NCBI GenBank assembly: GCA_016794985.1
Contig: JAEUIQ010000103.1
Coordinates: forward strand, 1 to 64,000
Direction of reading: 5' to 3'
From: Planctomycetaceae bacterium
GTDB lineage: Bacteria > Planctomycetota > Planctomycetia > Pirellulales > Pirellulaceae
DNA length: 64,000 nucleotides
The notes below the pieces were generated by a model that was not told the DNA's origin, made no database searches, and saw only the letters and a list, made by a program, of their open reading frames with translations. Below are positions 26,588 to 34,521 of this stretch, piece after piece (within the stretch, counting starts at the first letter, position 1; each line of letters begins with the position of its first letter). The position numbers and the translations under genes were made by a program.

Positions 26588-27562
26588 CTAGAACCGTTGC
26601 CCGGTCCGGGGGGCATAGCCGCGAAGAAACTCGGCAATGTCCATGATTCGCTTGCCCGCGGGTTGCACTCGCGTGAGGGCCAGCAGACCTGCGCCAGTTT
26701 GGACCCACAGTTGGTTCTTGTCCGATCGGACAATTTCTCCAGGCGGTGCGTTACCAGTGTTGGCATGGCTATTCGTCGCGTCGAGTTCAGAAACAACATC
26801 GCAGGCGATGACGATCAATCGCAAGGGCTGGTCCGTGCCTCGTTGCCATAAAACAAAGCTACCTGGCCACGGCTGAAAGGCACGAACTTGATTGCGAATT
26901 TGAACCGCGGTCCTGGTCCAGTCCACTTGCCCTTGGGATTTGGCCAAGCGAGGCGCCTTCGTCACTTGGCTCGAGTCTTGACTCGTTCCCAAACTTGATT
27001 GCCCATCCCAAGTCAGCAACAAGTCCAGTGCTTCACGAACCGCCCCCACTCCCAACACCGAAAGCCGCTGTTCTAGCTCGCCAGCGGTTTCATTGGGCTC
27101 CACTTGAATACTTCGCTGCACCAAGATTGGACCGCCATCCAAGCGTGGTGTCATATGAATGACCGATACGCCAGAAACGGCATCACCGTTGAAGACGCAC
27201 CACTGCACCGGTGCAGCTCCGCGATACTTAGGTAGCAACGAGCCGTGCAAATTGATTCCGCCGTAACGAGTGGTTCCAAGAACGGAAGGAGCCACGATTT
27301 GCCCATAGTCGCAGACGACCAACAGATCCGCTTTCATCGCCTGTAGTTGGGCAACCGCGTCCGCCGTATTGACATTCACAGGATCAAACACCGGCAGGCC
27401 GTGCGCTTCCGCCACAACTCGCATGGGATTGATGGGAAGCTCTTTCCCTTTGCTCGGAACTGGTGGGCGAGTTACCAGCAAAGGAATCTGGTGCCCATCG
27501 CTGAGCAAGTATTCAAACGTGGGAACGGCAAACGGTCCGGTACCCATCATTACAATCTTCAT
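26588..27562 (-). CDS. fmt: Methionyl-tRNA formyltransferase
   Basis: 324 residues. Transfers a formyl group from 10-formyl-tetrahydrofolate to Met-tRNA for translation initiation. The N-terminal formyltransferase domain has GGINLHGSLLPKYRGAAPVQ at residues 101-120, with catalytic Asn104 and His106, and LDGGPIL with Asp142. The C-terminal OB-like domain runs from about 205. Length is normal. The start at 27562 overlaps the stop of the upstream carbonic-anhydrase-like gene as ATGA. It is the third gene of the run that starts with the acyl-ligase fusion. No def gene is adjacent. Confidence 0.96.
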   Translation of the reverse strand: MKIVMMGTGPFAVPTFEYLLSDGHQIPLLVTRPPVPSKGKELPINPMRVVAEAHGLPVFDPVNVNTADAVAQLQAMKADLLVVCDYGQIVAPSVLGTTRYGGINLHGSLLPKYRGAAPVQWCVFNGDAVSGVSVIHMTPRLDGGPILVQRSIQVEPNETAGELEQRLSVLGVGAVREALDLLLTWDGQSSLGTSQDSSQVTKAPRLAKSQGQVDWTRTAVQIRNQVRAFQPWPGSFVLWQRGTDQPLRLIVIACDVVSELDATNSHANTGNAPPGEIVRSDKNQLWVQTGAGLLALTRVQPAGKRIMDIAEFLRGYAPRTGQRF

Positions 27563-28086
27563 GGCTGTTCCGGTTGTAATTGTTGCAAACGATAGGCCGC
27601 CGCCAGCTTGACGTAATGTTGGGCCGCATGCTTGATGCGCGCCAGATCTGTGTCGTTGACGACTCGGCGCACCACCGCCGGAGCGCCCATGACCAAACTT
27701 CTCGGTGGGATAATGGTCCCTTCCGTAACCAAACTTCCAGCCGCGACCAAACTGCCGGCTCCGATTCGCGTGTGATTCAAGAGTGTGGCCCGCATGCCAA
27801 TCAAACAATCGTCTTCGACGATCGATCCGTGAACGATGGCTCCATGACCGACAGTTACCCGCGCTCCCAATCGGCAGGTAATCCCAGCATCGGTGTGGAG
27901 TAGTGCCAAGTCTTGCACGTTGGATTGCGGACCTATCTCGATAGCGTGCGTATCGCCGCGCACCACTGCGCCAAACCAGATACTGGAGTCAGCGTCGATG
28001 CGTACTTGCCCCCGCACGATCGCCTGTGGAGCGATAAACACTGACGGGTCGACCAATCCAGCTTGAAAGCCAACCTCGAAGTTCAT
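27559..28086 (-). CDS. Gamma-carbonic-anhydrase-fold protein
   Basis: 175 residues with a left-handed beta-helix made of hexapeptide repeats (IVRGQVRIDADSSIWFGAVV and onward). Three histidines in the order H64 (LLHTD), H81 and H86 (VGHGAIVHGS) match the zinc ligands of gamma-carbonic anhydrase and YrdA-like proteins. The start at 28086 has GAGAGGA upstream, at about nine bases. A longer start at 28119 would overlap the previous gene and has weaker support. Carbonic anhydrase activity cannot be assumed, since many members are inactive or acyl transferases. Confidence 0.9.
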   Translation of the reverse strand: MNFEVGFQAGLVDPSVFIAPQAIVRGQVRIDADSSIWFGAVVRGDTHAIEIGPQSNVQDLALLHTDAGITCRLGARVTVGHGAIVHGSIVEDDCLIGMRATLLNHTRIGAGSLVAAGSLVTEGTIIPPRSLVMGAPAVVRRVVNDTDLARIKHAAQHYVKLAAAYRLQQLQPEQP

Positions 28087-28111
28087 CCACGCACCATCCT
28101 CTCGCGAGCCA

Positions 28112-31100
28112 CTAGGCAATTTGAGCGGCGGGGCGCATCGTTTCGGGAGCCACCGCTTGAAGCGCCTTCGTCAACACGTCAATGGTGTGTCGGATTTGGG
28201 CATCCGTGTGTGCCGCTGTGATGAAAAAGCGTACTCGCGCGCGGGCCTCCTCGACGGCAGGATAAAGGATCGGTTGCGCGTTGATTCCCGCGAGGAACAA
28301 GTACTCCGAAATCCGCAGTGCTTTGACGGAATCGCCAATGATCACTGGGATAATCGGCGAGTCACAACTCATGCCGGTGTCGATTCCGGCTGCTTTGGCC
28401 AAGCGTAGGAACAGTTTCGAATTCTCCAATAAACGAGTCACACGTTCCGGCTCGCGTTGCAATTGGCGTAAGGCGCCCAATGCCGCACCGACATTCGCGG
28501 GCGGCATTCCGGCTGCAAATACGTAGCCAGGTGTTGTATAGCGAAGGTACTGGACCAACGATTTTGCGGCGCCCACAAATCCACCGCAACTGGCAAAAGA
28601 CTTGCTCATCGTGCCCATCCAGCATTCGACATCGCTGCGCTTCACATCAAACAGTTCAGCGACTCCGCGACCGGTCTTCCCGAGAGTACCGAACGAGTGG
28701 GCTTCATCAACGTACAGCCAACATCGGTGCCGTTTCTTCACTTCGACAAACTTAGCCAAGTTGGGGTAGTCACCGTCCATCGAGTACAGCCCTTCGATGA
28801 CGATGATGACACGACGATAGTCCGTGCGAATTTCACCGAGAATCTCATCCAGTTGTTGCCAATTGTTGTGGTCGAATGCTCGTCGGCGGGCGCCGGACAA
28901 CTCCGCGCCTTGTATCAAACTGTTGTGCGCCAAAGCGTCATGCAACACCAAGTCGCCGGCAGAAACCAAGTGCCCAAGAACCGTTTCGTTGGTCGCATGT
29001 CCGCCCGGAAATGTGATCACATCCTCGACACCAAAAAAGTTGGCGATCTCGGCTTCCAGTTCCTTGTGGATGGTTTTTTCACCGCTGACCAAACGGCTGG
29101 CCGAAACACTTGTGCCGAAGCGATCGATGGCCTGTTTGGCCGAATCGCTGACCGCCGGATGCCCCGAGAGTCCCAAGTAGTTGTAGCTCGCGAAGCTAAT
29201 GAGCTCGCGGCCGTCAATCCGCGTGGTATCAGCGATGACTCCATCGTGTACGCTGAAGTACGGATTGCGAGCGCCCGTCGATAGCATGAGATTCCGAGTT
29301 CGCTCGAATCGCAAGTATTCGGGCATCTCTTCGACTTTGTAAAACGACGACGGCAATTCTTCACTCGAATGAAATTTTCTCGACTTGGTCGATTCCGGAT
29401 TCGCCGCGATGTGGCGAATCGGATGGCTGCCGATGTGCGTGGTAATCGCCATCGCTATTTCGCGAACGGTTTCGATTTCTTGCAAGATCTCGTTGGGGAA
29501 ATTACCTCCGTAAATTTCTTCCAACTGGCTGGCAATACTCATACGTTCTAATGAATCCAGCCCTAAATCAACAACGATGTTCGTATCGAGGGTTACGGAT
29601 TTTGCGCGTTCCTTCGCGATGGCCTTCACTGTTTGCATGACCATTTCCGCGACTTCTAGATTGACGGTCGGAGCATCAGTGGCCGCGGTCGCGTTGAGCG
29701 ACTCGGTGGTCGAAGTCGCTGCATCGACATCGTTCGCTTGCCAGGCAAACCATTGCGCGACAACCAAGAGTCCGCCTTCTTCGAAGTACTTGCGACAGGC
29801 TGTCCGCTGAATTTTGCCGGACGACGTTTTGGGGATGGAGCTGGCGCGAACCAAGATCACGGCATCCGGCGGCAATTCATGCTCGGCCGTGACCGCTGAA
29901 CGGACGGATTGGATCACTTCATTCCAATCGACATCGTGTTGACGCTCGACCTCGCAAACGACGGCCAAGAGCTCTTTGTCGTCGCGCTCGAAGGCAAAGG
30001 CGGCTGCCCCAGCCGGGCGCAGATGCGGGCTGCATTGCTCGACGGTCGCTTCGATATCCTGAGGATATCGATTGACGCCGTGGACAATAATCATGTCCTT
30101 CAAGCGACCACTGACGAATAGCTCGCCACGGTAGAAGAACCCCAAATCCCCGGTACGTAAAAATCTCGTTTGATTGGGATCATCGACCAACGTGGCGTGA
30201 AAGACTTCCGCGGTCTCTTGCGGTTTCTTCCAGTAGCCTTGACCGACACTGGGGCTGTTGATCCAAATCTCGCCAATTTGGTTGGGGCGGGCCAGTGTAC
30301 AAGTCTCGTGATCCACGATGATGACTTCTTCCTCACCTACGGTTTTCCCGCAACCGACCAAGCGACGTGTTGGCGATTGGTCGCCCGGTTTCGGCTCGCG
30401 AACCTGATACCGCTCCAAGTCTGCCGCGACAAAGTCAACAATCAGCGGTTCTTTATGCGGGTCAGCACCCGTCACCAACAAAGTGGTTTCCGCCATGCCG
30501 TAACAGGGATAATGGGCCTTGTGGGAGAAACCGTACGGTGCAAATTTTTTCGAGAACCGATCCAAAACATCGGCGCGAATTGGCTCGGCACCATTAAAGG
30601 TCAACTTCAGGCACGAAAGGTCCAAGCCCTCGCACATTTCGTCCGTAATGCGTTCGACGCAAAGCGAGTAGGCGAAGTTCGGGCCGCCCGTGATGCGAGC
30701 ACGATAACGGGAGACGGCTCGCAACCACCGAATCGGTTTGGTCAGCATCGCCAACGGACTCATCAGAGTCACAGAACAGCCCATATACAAAGGATTGATG
30801 ATGCCACCGATCAATCCCATGTCGTGATACAAAGGCAGCCAACTGATCGCGTGGTCGTCCGTCAAAACCTGAAACGCTTCGGAAATCATGCGGCAATTGG
30901 CCATCACGTTGAACTGCGTCAGCACCACACCTTTCGGGGTGCCCGTGGAGCCCGACGTGTATTGAATCAGAGCGATATCGTCAGACGTCAACCGAGGATG
31001 GACCCAATCACTTGCCAATTCGCTCGGCACCTGGTCTGTCGCCAACCATGTGGCCCGTTGCAGGCTCGGTGAATCCGACAATGTCGCTCGGTCGATTCGT

Positions 31101-31495
31101 TCCAAAACATCGTTTGACGTTAGTGCCAAAGCTGCCTGCGCGTCGCGCGATATCGCGTCGATTCGCCCCATGTTTCGGTTGCGCCGAGGAGGAAACGCAG
31201 GAACCGGAATCACAGCCGCATAATGGCAACCCAAGAACGCTTCGACAAATTCCAGCCCCGATTGATACAGGAGCAACGCCCGTTGCCCACGCATATTCAT
31301 CGCAATCAGCTTGGCCGCAATCGCACGGGCTCGCTCGTCCAACTTCGAAAAAGTCAAAGAGACTTCTTTGCTCTCCCCGTCTTGCAAGAATCGCACGGCT
31401 AGATCGTTGGCCTTGGCGTCTTTCCAATACCGGACTCGATCCACAAAATTCGTTTCCGGCGGCGAAAACGGCCGCAGCAATTCCGCAAGATTCAC
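28112..31495 (-). CDS. Acyl-AMP ligase / ACP / alpha-oxoamine synthase fusion
   Basis: 1127 residues, three modules. Residues 1-570 are a fatty-acyl-AMP ligase: adenylation motif TSGSTGTPKG at 180-189, FNGAEPIR, RTGDLGF and a C-terminal SSGKIQR with Lys561. An acyl carrier domain follows at about 610-690, with phosphopantetheine site DLGLDSLE (Ser648). Residues 720-1127 are a PLP-dependent alpha-oxoamine synthase: FASYNYLGLSGHP, FPGGHATNE, DEAHSFGTLG and GTMSKSFASCGG with Lys965. Together they could activate a fatty acid, load it on the carrier and condense it with an amino acid to a long-chain amino ketone. The start is GTG at 31495, with AAAGG nine bases upstream. Gamma-carbonic-anhydrase-fold and fmt genes follow closely. 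Confidence 0.93.
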   Translation of the reverse strand: MNLAELLRPFSPPETNFVDRVRYWKDAKANDLAVRFLQDGESKEVSLTFSKLDERARAIAAKLIAMNMRGQRALLLYQSGLEFVEAFLGCHYAAVIPVPAFPPRRNRNMGRIDAISRDAQAALALTSNDVLERIDRATLSDSPSLQRATWLATDQVPSELASDWVHPRLTSDDIALIQYTSGSTGTPKGVVLTQFNVMANCRMISEAFQVLTDDHAISWLPLYHDMGLIGGIINPLYMGCSVTLMSPLAMLTKPIRWLRAVSRYRARITGGPNFAYSLCVERITDEMCEGLDLSCLKLTFNGAEPIRADVLDRFSKKFAPYGFSHKAHYPCYGMAETTLLVTGADPHKEPLIVDFVAADLERYQVREPKPGDQSPTRRLVGCGKTVGEEEVIIVDHETCTLARPNQIGEIWINSPSVGQGYWKKPQETAEVFHATLVDDPNQTRFLRTGDLGFFYRGELFVSGRLKDMIIVHGVNRYPQDIEATVEQCSPHLRPAGAAAFAFERDDKELLAVVCEVERQHDVDWNEVIQSVRSAVTAEHELPPDAVILVRASSIPKTSSGKIQRTACRKYFEEGGLLVVAQWFAWQANDVDAATSTTESLNATAATDAPTVNLEVAEMVMQTVKAIAKERAKSVTLDTNIVVDLGLDSLERMSIASQLEEIYGGNFPNEILQEIETVREIAMAITTHIGSHPIRHIAANPESTKSRKFHSSEELPSSFYKVEEMPEYLRFERTRNLMLSTGARNPYFSVHDGVIADTTRIDGRELISFASYNYLGLSGHPAVSDSAKQAIDRFGTSVSASRLVSGEKTIHKELEAEIANFFGVEDVITFPGGHATNETVLGHLVSAGDLVLHDALAHNSLIQGAELSGARRRAFDHNNWQQLDEILGEIRTDYRRVIIVIEGLYSMDGDYPNLAKFVEVKKRHRCWLYVDEAHSFGTLGKTGRGVAELFDVKRSDVECWMGTMSKSFASCGGFVGAAKSLVQYLRYTTPGYVFAAGMPPANVGAALGALRQLQREPERVTRLLENSKLFLRLAKAAGIDTGMSCDSPIIPVIIGDSVKALRISEYLFLAGINAQPILYPAVEEARARVRFFITAAHTDAQIRHTIDVLTKALQAVAPETMRPAAQIA

Positions 31496-31670
31496 TTTTT
31501 CTTACCCTTTCGTGAGCCGCCCAACTCGGTCTCATTCAAATATCGACTTCCGCCCAAGCCGGGAACCAGCTTCAAAACACGGTTTTTGCGCCGATTGGTC
31601 ATCTATCCGGAAAACCCGGGTTTTCTTAGCGGCCGCCCCAGGAAATCTGTCCAAAATGGCCAGGAAAACG

Positions 31671-32489
31671 TCAATCAGCCCGTTGAACCTGCGAAATATG
31701 CGGGCAATGGGAGAAATGAGCGATTTGAACCTCCACGCTTGGTCCCTCGCTCCACATCCGTGAAAAATAAGCATCAACCCAGCCAAGGCCGCAAATTTTA
31801 CCAAGCTTGACAGGGGTTTCCAATGGGCTAACTGCCTTCAACAAGACCAATGATGACGCACCGACAAGCTGGGCCAGCCACAACGCGAGACTATCCGAGG
31901 TCACGTCCCAGGATTCAGGAAGAGTGGGATCGGCGGCGGCAGCATGCGAGAGGTCCACGACCAGTGGGTGCTCGCTCGACAGTTGGGAGACGTCATCGAT
32001 CCAGGGAGTTAGGTCGTGAGAAATCTGGGGCTCCGATTTCGTCGCGATCCCGGCGGCAGCGCCAGGATTCCCCACGGGTGGCAGGATAACCAGTGGCCAA
32101 TTCATCAGACGAGACACCATTTGAGCCGTCACTTTCATTCCAGCCAGGGCCAAATGATGGCTGACTTGACTGGTCAATCCGTGATGTTGCTCCCATTCTC
32201 GGACCGTATCGACAATGGCACCGCCACCAACCACGATCAACCACCGATCGACTTCACCGCTTTGGCGCCGCTGTGCCAAATAATGCCACCACAAGGCTAG
32301 TTGTTCCGCCATGTTCGGCATTGCCAATAAACTGCCTCCCAACTTGATAACCCGAAGCGAGTATTGAGAGTGAGACAAGTCAGCACGGGCAGGTTGATCT
32401 CTGGTTGATTCATCCATCACAATAGGTTGTCCCAGGACGGCCGCAAATGCGTCCAATCTCAATATCCGACGATCGCTCTGATGGTGCAT
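31671..32489 (-). CDS. Amino acid kinase family protein, MfnE-like
   Basis: 272 residues. The core starts at VIKLGGSL (phosphate-binding Lys and Gly loop), continues with LIVVGGGAIVDTVREWEQHHG and ends with TSDSLALWLAQLVGASSLVLLKAV and GLGWVDAYF. This pattern matches the amino-acid-kinase relatives that act as aminomethylfuran phosphate kinase (MfnE) in methanofuran biosynthesis, which occur in planctomycetes with the methanopterin C1 pathway. The assignment to MfnE rests on sequence memory, so only the fold is sure. The ATG at 32489 overlaps the previous TAA by one base; a second start at 32417 is possible. Confidence 0.75.
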   Translation of the reverse strand: MHHQSDRRILRLDAFAAVLGQPIVMDESTRDQPARADLSHSQYSLRVIKLGGSLLAMPNMAEQLALWWHYLAQRRQSGEVDRWLIVVGGGAIVDTVREWEQHHGLTSQVSHHLALAGMKVTAQMVSRLMNWPLVILPPVGNPGAAAGIATKSEPQISHDLTPWIDDVSQLSSEHPLVVDLSHAAAADPTLPESWDVTSDSLALWLAQLVGASSLVLLKAVSPLETPVKLGKICGLGWVDAYFSRMWSEGPSVEVQIAHFSHCPHISQVQRAD

Positions 32490-33076
32490 TAGCCAAAAAT
32501 GCCAACAACGGATCGCAAGAGTTGGAAGAGGACAAACGTCAACACCACAACGATCACTGCAAAGACAACGAAAAATGTAATGGTCACAAAAATGGCTCGA
32601 CCATAAGTTGTTGGAAGATTTATCTTAGCGACCCAGGCCGTCACGCAGATGTTGCCGAATACTTGAATCGCTATGGCCAGAACATTCCCAAACATCAGAA
32701 CTTCCGGACTTTCAGTAGCCAGTACAATCAAGGCCAACGGACCTAAAGTAACGATGGCAAAGGCCGTTGTGGCCACGACCGAAATAAACACAATCCAAAC
32801 CGAGTTCCCATAGGTAGGCAATGGTACCCTTAGGACGACTGGTTTCTGGTAACCACCTGGTCGCGGCGTGACGTAGGGATTTTTATTCGAGTAGCCAGCC
32901 CCGTATCCTCCTCCCGCGTTGGCAACCGAACTCACGCTGTCGGCCAGCCCGTTGTAGACTTCACAGGCAAATTGAAAGACCAGTCCACCAATAGCCACGC
33001 AGACTGAATAGTACATCGCCACGATGATCAACGCGAAGATGATCTGGAAAATGAATAGCTGACCCCCATCTTGCAT
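32489..33076 (-). CDS. Multi-spanning membrane protein, unknown
   Basis: 195 residues with about three strongly hydrophobic segments: near 8-32, 97-125 and 138-185. A Gly/Tyr/Asn-rich linker (about 55-80) lies between the first two. Two aromatic-poor C-terminal helices end in LLRSVVGIFG. I do not recognise a family motif; an arrangement of this size could be a small channel-like or sensor protein. ATG 33076 is preferred over the TTG before it because AGGAG lies nine bases upstream. It is 36 bases after the pentapeptide gene and overlaps the kinase gene at its stop. Confidence 0.75.
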   Translation of the reverse strand: MQDGGQLFIFQIIFALIIVAMYYSVCVAIGGLVFQFACEVYNGLADSVSSVANAGGGYGAGYSNKNPYVTPRPGGYQKPVVLRVPLPTYGNSVWIVFISVVATTAFAIVTLGPLALIVLATESPEVLMFGNVLAIAIQVFGNICVTAWVAKINLPTTYGRAIFVTITFFVVFAVIVVVLTFVLFQLLRSVVGIFG

Positions 33077-33112
33077 CAATGAACACTCCTGCTGCCGCTG
33101 CTGCCATCAAAG

Positions 33113-33754
33113 TTAAGCGACGGGTTTCCAGACTTCCCACCATTTTCGCTTCGAGTTACTGCCGGACGATTTCTTCTGATAGGGCCGCCCGGAGGCGGTA
33201 ATCGACCCTTCCAGTTTCGCGTGGTTGAAGAGGGCGCCGTTGATGTTGGCCGAGTTCATGTCGCAGTACCGCATGTCGGCAAAACTCAGATCGGCTTTCG
33301 AAAAGTTGACACTGAACAAGTTAGCGCGTTGCAAGGTGGCGTGACGCATTTCGCAGTTGAACTCGGCCATGGAACAGTCGCTGTGATTCAAGTTGGCCCG
33401 TTCAAATTGAGCACCCTTGGCTTTGCAATGTCGAAGTTCTGCGCCCTCGAAACAACTGTCGGTGAAGTTGGCGCCTTCCATGTGGCAATCGTTCAACAGG
33501 GCTTTGGTAAAATCGGCCTCTTGACCTTCGGTTCCCAACATCGCGGCGCTCGTCAAATTCGCCCCGCGAAAACAACTGTATTTACAGTCAGCCGCCGACA
33601 GATTGCAGTTCCGCATGCTAACGCCAGAAAAATCCAAGCCACTGAGGTCGGCGCCATGTAGATCGATGTTGTCCAATACCAAGTCGCGATGGAATTGAGC
33701 ATCCGGATCTTGATGCAAGATCTTTCCGGTTTCTTTATGTTTGATCGTAATCAT
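33113..33754 (-). CDS. Pentapeptide-repeat protein
   Basis: 213 residues made mainly of A(D/N)LXX-type pentapeptide repeats (NIDLHGADLSGLDFSGVSM and on to ADMRYCDMNSANINGALFNHA), giving a right-handed quadrilateral beta-helix about 25 repeats long. A short head with ITIKHKETGKIL and a basic tail follow. Some members mimic DNA and bind gyrase; others have unknown roles. A row of Cys (CNLS, CKYS, CFRG, DSC, HCK) is notable. The ATG at 33754 has AGGAG six bases upstream. It starts three bases after the small gene upstream. Confidence 0.93.
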   Translation of the reverse strand: MITIKHKETGKILHQDPDAQFHRDLVLDNIDLHGADLSGLDFSGVSMRNCNLSAADCKYSCFRGANLTSAAMLGTEGQEADFTKALLNDCHMEGANFTDSCFEGAELRHCKAKGAQFERANLNHSDCSMAEFNCEMRHATLQRANLFSVNFSKADLSFADMRYCDMNSANINGALFNHAKLEGSITASGRPYQKKSSGSNSKRKWWEVWKPVA

Positions 33755-33757
33755 CAC

Positions 33758-33934
33758 TCACTCCTCATCAGCCAGTCGCAACGCTGACATGCTGGTCAGT
33801 TTGCACAGGCCGCTCGCAACTTTCGTTAGGTCACTCCTGACAATTCCTTGGATCCAAAGGAAGCCACAATCTCGGCGTTGCCCCGCAAACTCTCGCTCCA
33901 TCTCGACCGAACCCACCTTACCTACCACTAGCAT
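33758..33934 (-). CDS. Small hypothetical protein
   Basis: A 58-residue reading frame (MLVVGKVGSVEMEREFAG...) with AAAGGAAA seven to ten bases before its ATG. Its stop lies three bases before the pentapeptide-repeat start, so it looks like the first gene of this operon. It has no signal or membrane segment and I do not recognise its family. The ribosome binding site and tight spacing favour a real gene, but the size leaves it uncertain. Confidence 0.45.
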   Translation of the reverse strand: MLVVGKVGSVEMEREFAGQRRDCGFLWIQGIVRSDLTKVASGLCKLTSMSALRLADEE

Positions 33935-33973
33935 CGTGTTTCCTTTCACGTGGGCTTTGGAAACTTGGACCCA

Positions 33974-33995
33974 TTGTAACCAACACTTGTTACAA
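33974..33995. promoter_or_regulatory. Inverted repeat upstream of minus-strand operon
   Basis: TTGTAAC at 33974-33980 and GTTACAA at 33989-33995 form a 22-base dyad with an 8-base centre. On the minus strand the dyad contains TACAAT, close to a -10 hexamer, about 40 bases upstream of the small gene's ATG. It is a plausible operator overlapping the promoter. No known repressor site was matched. Confidence 0.4.
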
Positions 33996-34521
33996 AATTA
34001 AGGCAAAATGCCAGCATTTTCCGGGTTTCCGAAAGCACGTGCAACGCGAAAATATCGTTATCTCGCGACGTTTCTACGTGGGATTGGGGACACTTTTCGT
34101 GGATGCAGGCGGGGTCAATGGACCGTGGGGCGGTCCACGACATTCGATTGGACCGTGGGGGCGGTCCACGACATTCATGAAACGGGAGCTTCGACGCGAG
34201 CGCAAACCTTTGGCGAGGTTCCAGCGGTTGGCCGCTGTGAAAGGGGCGCTGCCCGACGCATTGAACCACCAGCAATTCGTCGCGCTTCGAAAATTCTTGG
34301 CGGTTTTCGGTTGGGGCCGTCAATGCTATCGCTTTCCAGCCTATCGAACCTTGCCAATGGTTCAACCCCGAAACCTTGGCCGCCATGTACGCCCGGCGGT
34401 TGTGGAGTACAATCTGGCTCTAAACGGTCGTCGGCGCTGCGGTTTCGAACAGCTAGCTTCCGCCCCGTCCAATCTCCATGCCCGCCCCATCCTCCGTGCC
34501 GTTCAATGGAATCGTTGCTTT
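33996..34521. other. Intergenic region before TRAP operon
   Basis: About 525 bases between the divergent small-protein operon and the TRAP receptor gene. It holds the repeat pair at 34118-34176 and a tight inverted repeat AAAATGC/GCATTTT at 34005-34020. An open frame runs through to the receptor gene in the same phase, but its residues show no coding character, and the lipoprotein signal begins at 34522. Confidence 0.45.
34118..34176. repeat. Two-copy palindromic repeat related to 8714-8869
   Basis: Two nearly identical units lie at 34118-34146 and 34147-34176. Each contains GGACCGTGGGG(G)CGGTCC followed by ACGACATTC, with the inverted arms GGACCG and CGGTCC. The architecture (GGACCG, a G-rich centre, CGGTCC, then CGAC) equals that of the 26-bp array near 8.7 kb, with a different centre. 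The location is non-coding, upstream of the TAXI receptor gene. Confidence 0.75.

Noticed and set aside
30170..31072. Plus-strand gene opposite the acyl-ligase domain (300 codons)
   Set aside because: It lies wholly opposite conserved ligase motifs and has no ribosome binding site.
34039..34521. N-terminal extension of the TAXI receptor
   Set aside because: The frame is open, but it crosses the palindromic repeats, lacks family character, and the lipoprotein signal begins only at 34522.
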